A stretch of DNA of 32,062 bases from Thecamonas trahens ATCC 50062 (Eukaryota > Apusozoa > Apusomonadida > Apusomonadidae): positions 1 to 32,062 of the forward strand of contig NW_013657644.1 of the NCBI RefSeq assembly GCF_000142905.1, in the 5' to 3' direction. Below are positions 18,311 to 29,229 of this stretch, one piece after another. The notes beneath the pieces were generated by a model that had not been told where the DNA came from, did not search any database, and saw only the letters and a program-made list of their open reading frames with translations. The translations under genes and the position numbers were made by a program. Within the stretch, counting starts at the first letter, position 1. Every line of letters starts with the position of its first letter.

Positions 18311-21300
18311 TTACCACGGCGCGCACCAGCCCTGGAAGCAGACACACAGGTTCTCGTGCGCCGTCGCATCGCGGATGAGCCGGTCGACCTGCTCGCTGAC
18401 ACCCAGCTTGACGCCCGGGTCAAAGTCGCGCCCAACGAGCTTATCCGCCACCCGGTCCACCACCCGCCGCGCCTTGGCGTTGAGGTCGGTCCCGCCGGCG
18501 CCGGCGTCCACGTTGAGCCGCCACGAGACGAGCGGGTCGTGGATAAACGCCTCGAGCACCGCCATCAGCGAGTCGCGGTTGTTGCGCAGCAGCTCCATCA
18601 CGTCTTCGCACGTCGCCCGGAAGTTGCCCTCGATCCCGGCCACGTGCATGGCGTTGACCATAAACCGCGTCAGCCGGAACGGCACCTTTTCCGCGTAACG
18701 CTCGCGGAGCATCGCCACTTCGAAGCAGTCGCCGTAGTCGACGTGGAGCACCTTGCCCGACCACCGGTCAAACATGATGTTTGACGGGTGCCGGTCGCCG
18801 AGCCCGAGCACGTACCCAACCATCGACATCACCGCCAACGACTGCGTGTACGCTAGCCGCTTCTCGTACCACACCTCGGCGTTCGGCGACTTGAGCCAGA
18901 AAATGTTAGCCAGGTCCTTGCCGTCTGTCGCCTCCAGCGCAGCCTCAAACGCTTCCAGCTTTTGCACAACCGTGAGCGTGTCAAACTTGGACGGGCCCAT
19001 GTCGCGCATCACCGCGTGCTCCTTGTCCAGCGGAATCCGCCGCTCCCGCCGATACTCCTTCATCAGCGAGTGGAACGTGTCGTAGTCCGCCACCCACCAC
19101 AGCAGGCCCGAGTTGGGCGAGAGCGGAATGACCTCGTACGTCTCGATCGACAGCCGCTTCCGCGCGGTCACCGCCTCGGTCCCCAGCAAGAGATTAACCA
19201 GGTGGAAGAGCTGCATCGCACGCGCGTCCTGTCGCAAGTCTTCGTGCCCCTTCAGCAAGTACCGGTACCGCAGCCCGTCAGAGCCGCGGATGCTCAGCTG
19301 CCGCGGCCGCTGTTTCGATTGGATGATCGCCACAGTCGGCACAAACGACTCGATTCGCGCCAACTCTGCCTCACCCGCACGGTACACGCCGGGCACCGCC
19401 AGCGACAGTCCCGACAGCGCCCGGAGCTCAGGCGACGTGTGCTCCAGGTTGAACGACGTCTGCAGCGGAAGCTGCTGCTGAAGCTGCCGGAACACGTGCA
19501 GGTACGAGTCCCAGGCCCGCGTCAAGTCGTCCTCGGCCTTGGTCACCATATACCGCCTCACAAGCTCGTACGCGTCCTTGAGTGGCTTGCCAAAGCTCTG
19601 CACAAACGCCACCTCGTTGGTCGTCCGCGGGCCCGCGGCCATCATTCGGTGCAACGGCGTGAGCACCTCAAGCATCCCGTTGAGGTCCTTGTGCCCAAAG
19701 TAACAACGCGACGCCTCGTCAATGCCCTCGAACCACAGCTCGGCCCAGAGAATCGAGACACGAATGAGCTCCTGCGACACAAGCGCCGCCTCGTCCACAA
19801 GCAGCGCAGAGTGCGCACGCATGCCGTTGAGCAGCGCCTCCGCCGCGGCCACTCGCTCCGCCGACTGCGACTTGGCCGCCACCCACAGTGGGAACACCAG
19901 CGCCTGCGGGTGCTCGCGCGCCAGCGATGAGAGCAGCGTGTGGATCGACGCAGACACCGCTGCGTCCGTGTTGTGAATCCGCGCGATAATCTGTGGCACC
20001 ACGTTGAGCCAGATCCGGGACGGAATCTGCACAAACGACGCCTGCACCAGCTCAAGCACTTTGCTCTCGTGTCCGTACGTGAACCAGAGTGTCACAAGAC
20101 GGAGCAGGTCCGGCAGCACGTCCGTCTGTCGCATGCAAATCGCCCGCACAAAGCCCTGCACAGCCGCAACCACGTACTTGATCACCGTCGAGCCCGAGCC
20201 ACCGCTCCCACTCCGCACACGCTCGCCGCTCCGCCGCAGCGGCCCGCCCCGGCCGCTTCTGCCCATCCCATCGCTGCCAAGCTCCTCGCCGTCCTCGTCA
20301 GAGTCCGACAGCTCCAGCGACGAGACCGACGACGAGAGCTCGAGCTCGTCGCCGCCGCCGCTGCCAAACCCATTGCTTCCAATCCCGGTCTCGGTTCCAG
20401 CTCCAGCCCCAGCTCCGGCTGCCGCGGCAGCGCCAGACCCTGCCCCCACTCCGGCCTCGGCATCCGCCGCTGCCCGGATCAGCTCTGCATTCATCATGCC
20501 CCACTCGTGCCACGCCTCGTACCACTCCATGTAGTACGCCGTCGCTGCATGGAACGCATGCAGAATGCCAGACACCGCCTCGGCCTCAACACGCCCGCCC
20601 CCGTCGAGCATCACCGCCTTCTTCCACTTGCCGAGGTCCAAGTACGCCTGCGCCAACGCCTCAGAGTCGTCCGTAATGTGCTGCACAAACTCGGAGAGCG
20701 CCGCAATCGCAGCCTCACGCTCACCAGACGCCCACATGTTCCGCAGCGCCGCAAGCGAAACCCATGGCTTGGACGGCGCAAGCCCCGACGCCGGCGATGC
20801 GTGCGGCGCAAGGAGCGAGACCAGCGTCTGGTGCGAGAGCGAAATGTGCTTCGACGAAAGACAAATCGACGCAAACCGCACGAGCACGTCCTCCTGCTCC
20901 TCCGGCTTGAGCGCAAGAGACCGCACCGCAAGCAGCTGCTGCCACACCTGCACGTTCTCCGTCACCCCGTACAGCCGCTTCACCCACACCTCGCGCCGCA
21001 GCGACCGCACCTCCGGCGACTCACACTCCTTGTACGCAATCACCTCCTCAAGCTCCGCGAGCTGCTGCACGCGCACAAGCAGCGAGTACGCCCGGTTGTA
21101 CGACTCGTCCACCAGCGCCACAACCTGCGTCGAGAGCACGTCGCGCGCAAGCTCGATGTACGCACGCGCACGCGGGTACTCGCCCTTGTGCACCGCAAGC
21201 ACCGCATGGAAGAACGCGCCCTCCACAGTACCGGGATCCAGCTGCGAAATATACGTCGCTGCCTGGTCCCATGCGCCCAGCGACCACGCCGCCGTCGCCG

Positions 21301-24300
21301 CCAGCGGTGCCACAAGCCGCCGCGCTTCCTCGGGTGACGACGAGTACACAGACTGCGAGAGCGAGTCCACCGCAGACCACTCGCCGAGGGCAGAGTGGCA
21401 CCGCATCATCCCCACAAGATTCTCCGCGTTGAGCGGGTCGCTCGCCGCCAGGCTCTGGTACTCGGCAAGTGCGTTGTTCCACTGCCCGAGTGTCTCGTAC
21501 ATCGACGAGTTGAGCTCGATGTTGTGGTACCGCTTGGCGTCCACAAGCACGCCTGATGCCGCCTCGGCGTCCTGCAGCTGGTGGTTAATGGCAATGAGCT
21601 CTTCCACAAGCGCCACGTCCTTCACCTCTTGTGCCTCGTACTCGAGCTCCTTGTACCGCAGCGCCTTGGCGTACGCGCGGCACGAGACAGCGAGCTCACC
21701 CAGCGACCGGATTGGAATCGGCAGCGCCTGCGAGTTGCGGTCCATGTACTCGGCAAGATTGAGCAGTTGCTGCAGAATCTCTGCCGGAATCGGCGCGTCA
21801 AGCGCGTCGCGCACACACCGCACAAGCTTCTCGCGCGCGCCCTCGTCCAGCTCGGTCCAGCACGAGAGAAACGCTGCGTTGAACAGCTGTCGTGCCAGGG
21901 GATAGTAGCTCTGTGCCATCGTCCCGCACGCACGCAGCGCAGGCGCCGAGCTCTGCTTCAGCTGCATAACAGACACCCGCCGGATCCACTGCATCCACTC
22001 TTCCTTGGTCGTCACCTGCACAATCCGCCACGCCCCAAGCAGCGGCCGCGTCGAGACCGTCATCTTGCCCGGCGCACGGGTCCCGGCCCGCAGCGTGGCC
22101 TCGGTCTCGTCGAGCCCGGTCGCGCGCGACCACGGCAGCGACTCCGGCAGCTCCGCTCCAACCGTCAGCGCTCGCGCCAGTCCGTCAAAGCCCTCATTGT
22201 GGACCGCGAGGTGCGTAAACGTCGACGTAATCGCCGGAAGGAAGATCTTGTATTGCTTCCCGAGATGTGCCGCAAACACGCCGAGCACCCAAACCGCAGA
22301 CTGGATGAGCTCGCGCCCAGACGCCGAGCTGAGCCCGCCCGCCCCGGCCTCGCCGCTACCGCCGCCGTCTCCAGTGCCGCCGTCGTCGTCGCCCTTGCCC
22401 GACACTACGCTTCCGCCATCGTGACCACCGATGCCAGGGCCAGCGCTCAGGTGGCCTGATCCCGCTCCACCGCCGACCGGCGACGCAAACGACATCGAGA
22501 GCGAGAGCGAGGAGAGCCCCAACCCGCCGCCAGCCCCACTCACCGACCCGTCGTCGCCGCCGCCGGCCCCGACCCCGCGGTAGTCAATAACCCCGAGTGC
22601 AGATCCCGAGCCACCGCGGCTAACACGCATCCCGCCCTCGATCACCGCAAGCAGTGCGTGAATGATCCGAGACGCGTGCGCAGAAAAGTTGTGCACAAGC
22701 AGGAGTGAGCCGAGCGTTTGAACCGCTGTCAGCCGCGTCCGCACCGGCACGAGCTCAGACTCAAACATGTGGATAATCGCCTCGAGCACAAGATCCGCAT
22801 AGTGGTCGAGCGCAGAGCCAAAGGTCTGGAAGCCCGCCAGAATCCGCGGCCCGTTGAAGACCGGCTCCGCCTCGAGCATGCCCAGCAACCGCGGGAGCAG
22901 CCGCGGGAGGAACGACTTAAAGTCGTCCGGCAGAATGATGGAGATTTCTTCCACCAGCGCCACAAGCTGGTTCACAATCGACGCGTCCCAGTACGTCACC
23001 ACAAGATCAAAGAGCTGCGGGAGGAACGGCCGGATGTGCTGCTTGACCGTGTGCACCAGCGTCGAGAGGTTCTGAAAGAGCGACTCGCGGTAGACAGGCT
23101 CGCACGACCGGATGAGCGGGAAGAGAACAGGAATGAACTCCTTGAGGAACGGCGCCGTCTTGTTCATCCCAATCGAGTGGAAGATCTGCATCAGCGCTGA
23201 GACCGCAAGCTTGTGGTGCCGCGCGAGCGTCGAGCTCTTGAGCACGTACATGACGCACGCCACCGCCACCTGCTCATAGTACTCGCCCGACGACGGCGAC
23301 AGCAGCCGTAGCTGCGACGCCAGCGGCAGCTCCTGCTCCTCCTCTGACGGTGGCGGTGCGCCGGTCCCAGACCCGTCCCCGCCGCCCGCTCCACCTCCTT
23401 CGCTCGTCAACGCCAGGCTACCGGCCCCGCTCTTGGGCTTGGCGCGCTTCGACGACGCCTGCTCGTGCGCCACCCGCGCCTGCTCGGCAATGACAAACGG
23501 GTCGAGCGCTCCCAGCGATCCGATGACCTTGATGACCAGCCGCCGGATCGCCACCTGCTGCGATGTCTTGAGCACGTTGAGCAATGTCGTGAGCAGGTGC
23601 GGGTAGTCGATGTACGGCTGAATGACCGTTCCAGTGTTGACCACAAAGTCGCCAAGCGTCCGCAGCGCCACATACCGCTTCACCGTCGACGACGAGTCCG
23701 ACAGCGCCTTCATCAGGAGCGGGAGGAGCGTGTGGACATAGACCGTCAGCTGCGAGCCGCCCACGTGGCAGCACTCGCCAATCGCCCGGAGCACGTGCGC
23801 GTTGAGCAACGGGTTGTCGCCGTCGGCAAGCATCGGAAGCAGCCGCTTCATGATCGGCTGCACGTAGTGCTTGGCCACCGCCGGGCAGGCGTGGATGAGA
23901 ATGCCGAGCATGTGCGCCGCCTCCTCGCGAGTCACAGGGTCCAGCGAGAGCTCCAGCAGCGTGAGCAGCCGCATCAGTGTCGACCGCATTGCAGGCAGCA
24001 CATACGCCGGATTTTTGGTCGAGAGCCGGCCCACAATCCGGAGGCCCATCTCGCGAATCCGGAGCACTGGGTCGTTGACCGTGAAGAAAAACGCCCGCAG
24101 ATTGTCTTCTTGCGCCAGAAACAGGTCGAGCGTGTGCTCCGAGACCCCGGTCTCGCCGCTCGCCCGCCCAGGCTCTGCGAGCGGGTTGAGTTCCTGCGGC
24201 GGATGCGAGTTCGCTGCACCGCCCGAGTCGCCCTTGGTCAGCGCCGCCACTTCGGCGGCGTGCGACGTGACCTCCAGCGGGCCAGCCGGCGACGGCGGCC

Positions 24301-27018
24301 GCTGCGCCCGCTCCAGCTCGCTCCGCTCCAGCCCGCCCAGCGCGGACATGTCGAGGAGGAGCGCCCGTGTCCGTCCGGTCGCCGCAAGCACGTACGCGTG
24401 GCCCGGGTGCGCCGACGGCTCCACGCCTGCGGGCAAAATGAGGAACGACGAGACCGCAGACGGGAGTGGCGCCACCGTGCCGCGAGCAAGGAGGCTGCTC
24501 GCCGACGCCATCGCGGCCGACGAAGCACCTGAGACAACCGGCGACGTCGCCACTGTCAACGGCGTGCCCATCCCCGACGTGAGGCCTGTAGCACCGGAGC
24601 CTGGGGAGTTGCTCGGCCCGCTTGCAGAAGCAGCCTTGAGGTTGCGGATCTCGGCGAGCGATGCCTCAGCGAGCACGTCGCGGAAGACAAGGCCGGTGGG
24701 AAAGGTGGCGTTGAGGAGGACGTGTTCTTGGAAGAGGAGCGCGAGCCGCGGCTCGACCGCTGCTGCCGCCGCTACGTCGTCGAGCGGCGCGCCGAGGACA
24801 GTGCCGTCAGGCGCCGTGGCCCGCGCGCCGGCAGTCCGCAGCCGCGTCGCCGCAAACAGCCGCGCCGGGTACACCACCGGCGAGCCGGAGAAGAGCTGGC
24901 GGAGAACCTCGAGCCGCACCTCGGGCTCGCGATCAGAGACGCACACAATGAGCAGCCGCTTGAGGATGCGGTGCACAAACTGCGGCGAGGTGGCCTGTGA
25001 CGGCTGCGAGATGAGCTTGCAAATGGTGATCGCCGCCTGCTTGCGGATGACCGGCTCCGGATCCTCGAGGTATGAAAAGACCACGCCCTCCAGAAAGTCG
25101 TGCAAAAAGTACGAGACAAAGTCAAACATGGAGAGTGTCTTGAGCGCGAGGACTTTGGCGGCCGTCGACGACTGCGACGCTGCAAGAATGCCCATAAACT
25201 GTGGCGAGTGCAAGAGCGGCTCGAGGTGCGAATGGGTGGCGACGTGCGCAGGAGTGCCCGGGTGTCGGAACGGCGCGCCGGCAAGAATGAGAGAGACGAG
25301 ATCGAGAAGCTTGTAAAACGCCACGTCCGCCAGGTCCGGCAAGTCAGTCGCAATCGAGAGCACCGTGTCGATGAGCTCCTCCGAGAGGCCAAGCCCAAAG
25401 AGAGCGTCAAGGTTCGGCGTAAGCGCTTCGAGGAACGACGGGCCGAGCGCAGTCGCCAGTCGCGCCACCGTCGTCAACGCCTGGAGGCAGACTGACGACG
25501 CCCGCTTCTTGAGAGTCAGCGCCGTCTTGCACCAGCCCATGATGTCCTTGAGGTACGGCGTGATGTGGTGCTGGACCGCAAGCGCAAGGTCGCCGAGCGC
25601 GAGGAGCGTAACCGAGCGGAGGAGCGACGACTTGTCGCGCTCGCGCTTGAGGATTGAGAGCGAGGACTTGACCACCTTTTTGAGGTGGAGCGAGACAAAG
25701 GTGGCCACGTCGAGCGCGGCAAGGAGTGGGCTCAGCCGCAGCGCGCACATCCGCGTGTCGACAAGCCGCGCATCGCGGAGGCCCACAACCGCCTGAGTCA
25801 GCGACTCGGTGTGGGTCACAAACCGCGAGCCAGTCAGCAACACAATGTGCGACATAGTCATGAGCGCGCCATGGACCGCCGACGGCGACTTGAGTACCGA
25901 CGAGCTGACCGTCGGCCCACCCGAGCTCGACGCGCCTGCAGGAGGCGCCGGCGAGTTTGGTCGGGTCAGGCCCGTCGGCGTGTCGGCAATGATGATGGTC
26001 GACGGGCCGAGGACCGCAGAGACGTGGGAGTAGTGCTCGAGCTCGTTTGAAAGCACCGCGAGCTTCTTCTTGGGAATGGCCGACGACGAAAAGATGAGCG
26101 TGTTGCGCGCCCGGGTAAAGGCCCGCCGCGCAAAGTTGGTCAGCCCGGCCGCAGACCGCGGCTGGAGCGCAAGGAGAATCGAGGCAAGGAGCTCTGCGGC
26201 AACTTCGCGGATGGCCATATCGTCGTCGATGATGCCCTCCCACACACAGTCAAAGAGATCAAGCGGGCGGAGTTCCTTGAAGAAGAGCGTGGTATACTTG
26301 AAGAACTGCGCAGGCGCGGCACGGACAAGCACCCGCAGCGTGAGCACCGCCGCCAGCCGGTGGCCGGCCACCCGCGAGACCATCAGCCACTCGAGCGCAC
26401 GGTTGACCTCAAACTCGACAATGAGATCCGACTGTAGAATGGTGTTGGACCGGGCAACGAGCTTTCCGAGCGTTGCCGCCGCCGCCGCCATCACCTCGGG
26501 CGAAGAGCGGGGCATACAGTTCTTGAGCAAGTTGGCAAAGCGAGTGACCTTGAGCGCATTGTCGGCGACCTCGATTTCTAACAGTGCTGAAATAGCCAGC
26601 ACGCCCCCGAGCTTGGACGCAGGCCTCAGTGCAGAACCAACCATCATACCATGGATGGCGGCGTAGACTGAGTTGAGAAAGTCGGTGAGCGACTCTCCCC
26701 GCTCACGCTTCAACGCCACATTCACAAACTCTCGCAGGCTACCTGCCGCCGCCTCGCGGACCCTTGGCGAGCTGTGCACATTCCACATGCTGCTTGGTTA
26801 GTCCCATTCCGCTGCCTTGTCCATCACCCACTCGGTTGGCTTCTGTGTGGCGAACATGCGAAATTTGGTTGAAGGCGGTGCGCTGCGGGAGGGGGGGGGG
26901 AGGAGCTACCGACCCGGGTGGGAGGGGAGGGGGGGGGGGGGTTAGGGAGGGAGGGGGGAAGGGAGGAGGAGGGCATGGTAGCTTACGGGTCCTCGAGGTC
27001 GCGGAAGATTCCCTCCAT
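18311..27018 (-). CDS. TOR: TOR, target of rapamycin serine/threonine kinase (two exons)
   Basis: TOR is the PIKK-family kinase of TORC1/TORC2, linking nutrients to growth. Exon 1 is 27018-26987 (32 nt, MEGIFRDLED plus two bases), exon 2 26789-18311; the intron has donor GTAAGC, branch-like CTAAC and acceptor AAGCAG, and splicing gives Pro then MWNVHSSPRVREAA in frame. The protein is about 2836 residues (human mTOR 2549). N-terminal HEAT repeats include LGGVLAISALLE and EFEVNRALEWL. FAT spans roughly residues 1650-2290. The FRB (about 2345-2450) has EASRCYFG and LTRAWDSYLHVF. The kinase has LLKGHEDLRQD, the catalytic GLGDRHPSN, and DYG where DFG is usual. FATC ends HENLCVCFQGWCAPW. Extra length comes from Gly/Ser/Ala inserts near 24440-24660, 22310-22640 and an acidic Ser-rich one near 20190-20470. 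No frame break occurs in 8.4 kb. Confidence 0.97.
26790..26986 (-). other. First intron of TOR, with long G tracts on the plus strand
   Basis: This 197-bp intron runs from GTAAGC (26986-26981) to AAGCAG ending at 26790, with CTAAC about 12 bases before the acceptor. The transcribed strand product is very C/T-rich; the plus (template) strand has G runs of up to 12 or more at about 26890-26975. The G4-forming potential is obvious by eye. It is the only sequence between a 32-nt exon and the 8.5-kb main exon. Confidence 0.85.
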
Positions 27019-27207
27019 GCCGCGCGCTGAGAGTTGTGTTGTGTTGTGTGAGGTCGGGGCTGGTGGTGGTGTGGTGGTGCTGGGCCTCGTTGCTTTCGGC
27101 CCGCCGGCTGTGGGAGTCGGTCAGCTGGCTGACGGCAAGCTGGCTGAGAGAGCGAAGATACAGGGTGGTGTTATGCGAGGTTGGATCGGATTCAGGCTGA
27201 GACCGGA
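27019..27207 (-). promoter_or_regulatory. TOR upstream region
   Basis: The 189 bp between the TOR start and the stop of the upstream same-strand PH-domain gene must contain the TOR promoter and the 3' UTR of that gene. On the plus strand it holds GTGTT/GTGGT repeats (27035-27090) and a short inverted repeat GTCAGC-TG-GCTGAC near 27120. No known core element is visible. Confidence 0.35.
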
Positions 27208-29132
27208 CTACAAGAGCGGGACAATTCCGATGGTGGGCTGAGCAGAGGAAAACGGGTTGGTGGCCGCCGATGGCTTGGTCGGCGTGGCAGCGGCAGAGAC
27301 GGCGGCGGTGGACGCTGCAGTGGCTCGCGAGCACATGAACCGCTCAAACGAGTCGTCGAGAGGGTTGGAGCCGCCTGGAGATGAAGCTGCCGAATTGGTC
27401 GACTGCGCCGCGAGCGGAGCACGGATCGGCGAGAACGAGATCAGCTTGGCGATAGGCACCGCGACAGGTGCGGGCGCAGGGGCAGCGCTGAGCGTCCCCT
27501 CGGCGTTCTCGGTGTTCTCGGCATTCTCGACATTCTCGGCAGCTGCAATCGGAGCTGAGTGGGACGGTGATGGAATGTCGGCCACGCGCTGGGCAGCGAG
27601 AATCTTAGAGACCTCCTTCCAATGTGCACGGATAGCCGAGCCAGACGTGGCCTTACGCTTGCCGGCGACGGTGCAGTCGGCGAGGCGGGCAATGTCGGCG
27701 TCGGCGAGCGAGCGGTGAAGCGCGAGCATTTTGATGGCGCGGAGAGCAAGCACAGTGCTAGAGAGATCCGACGAGACCGCATTGGCATCGAGGCAGGCAA
27801 TGAGCGCGTCGACGGCGCCCCACTGGAGGATGTCGGCGTGGACTCGCGGCGTGGCGGCGAGATTGTTGAGGATGCGGACGGCGTCGGCACGGAGAAAATC
27901 GTCTTCGGCCACCATGGGCGAGGCCAGCGCAGTGCAGAGTGAGCGGAGAAAGTACATGTCCGGAGCGGCAAACTTGATGCGGTTCGAGCCGTGCGCCGAG
28001 AGCATGGCGTACGCCCACAGCGCACCGCGAACCGCGCCATAGCTGCCAGACTCGAGCTGTCTCGAGAGGAAGTGGAGCTCGCGCTCCGAGACCACAAGCG
28101 GCTCCAGCTGGCGGGTCGCCGACTCGGCCAGAGTCCGGGTCCGCGCCAACTCGCGGATGTACGCCCGCTTGGAGATGGCGGCGTTGAGCGTGGCCGCCCA
28201 CGAGTTTGCGGTAGTCTCGGACTTGAATGCCAGAGCCAGCCGCTTTTTGCCATCCACCACCACCAACCGGTGGCCGAACGAAACGTTGCCCTTGGCATCG
28301 GTGAGCGTGGCCGCCACCGTCGACCGCGAGGCTGAGACACCCAGCTGGGCCGCGATCCGCGCCGAGGCGGTGAAGCCGTCGTCGCCAAACGAGTTGAGCT
28401 TGAGGGCATTCTTGACCTTGGGCGCGGCCAAGGTCAGGCAATCACCCGAGAGCGAGATGAACTGCCGGTTCCACTTGGACTTGCCGCTCTTGACCAGCAG
28501 ATACCCGACGCAGCCTTTGGACGGCTGTGCTGCCGACGTCTCGCACAGGACCTTGATCCATGCAGACCGGGTCTTGGGGTTCTGGCACGCGCACACCAGC
28601 GTCTTGCCATCAATGGTGACTGTAAAGATGTAGGGATGCGGGACGCGCGCCGATGTCTCCGGATCGCGGAACCTGTGGTGTGGAGGGTAAGGGTGAGGGT
28701 GAGGGGGGTTCGGAGCTGGGTTTTTTTCAAATTTTGTTGTTGCAAGGTGCGGTCCGGCGCGCCATGCGGGAGGTGCCTGCCGATGAAGGGCAGGGAGAGC
28801 AGGGCAGCTGCAAGAGAGGGGGGGCATGGTGGAAAGGTGGCGTACACAGGGCCTTCATCGTTGCAGACGGAGGCTTGTGTGGATGCGGTGACGGTGAGGG
28901 TCGACTTGACCTTGTGTTCAAAGCCGTACAAGGTGGCGGCCTTGACCACAAAGTACCGGCGGGACCACTCGGTCGGTTTGGTCTCCACCCAAGCGTAGCC
29001 TTGCTTGCTGTAGGGCGGGAAGACAATGTTGGGCTGCTCGCTAGCAAGAGAGTTGCGCCGCCGCTGGATAACAGGTGACGACACCTCGTTGTCGAGCATA
29101 GACAGTGCCCGGAAGCCGCTCATCGATGCCAT
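27208..29132 (-). CDS. PH-domain protein with armadillo-like repeats (two exons)
   Basis: Exon 1 is 29132-28846 and exon 2 28672-27208, joined in phase 2 over a 173-bp intron (donor GTACGC, acceptor CACCACAG), giving 583 residues. The join rebuilds a PH domain: KQGYAWVETKPTEWSRRYF, VVKAATLYGFEHK from exon 1 with PHPYIFTVTIDGKTLVCAC, TRSAWIKVL from exon 2. A second PH-like domain follows (GYLLVKSGKSKWNRQFISL to TTANSWAATLNAAI). Residues about 265-400 look like armadillo/HEAT helices (RGALWAYAMLSAHGSN, DAVRILNNLAATPRVH, GAVDALIACLDANA, ALRAIKMLALHRSL). The C-terminal 170 residues are disordered, with an ENVENAENTENAE repeat and Ala/Ser/Pro. PH domains bind phosphoinositides or proteins, so a membrane- or cortex-linked adaptor is likely. 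The neighbouring GTGTAC donor choice was rejected because it breaks the frame. Confidence 0.82.
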
Positions 29133-29229
29133 GTGTGGTCGGCGGAGAGGGTGTGGCGCGACGAGTGGCCGGTGGTTCGGCGGCTCGGCAACGGCCGCGG
29201 CTGTGCGAGTCGGTGGCACCGCGTGGTGC

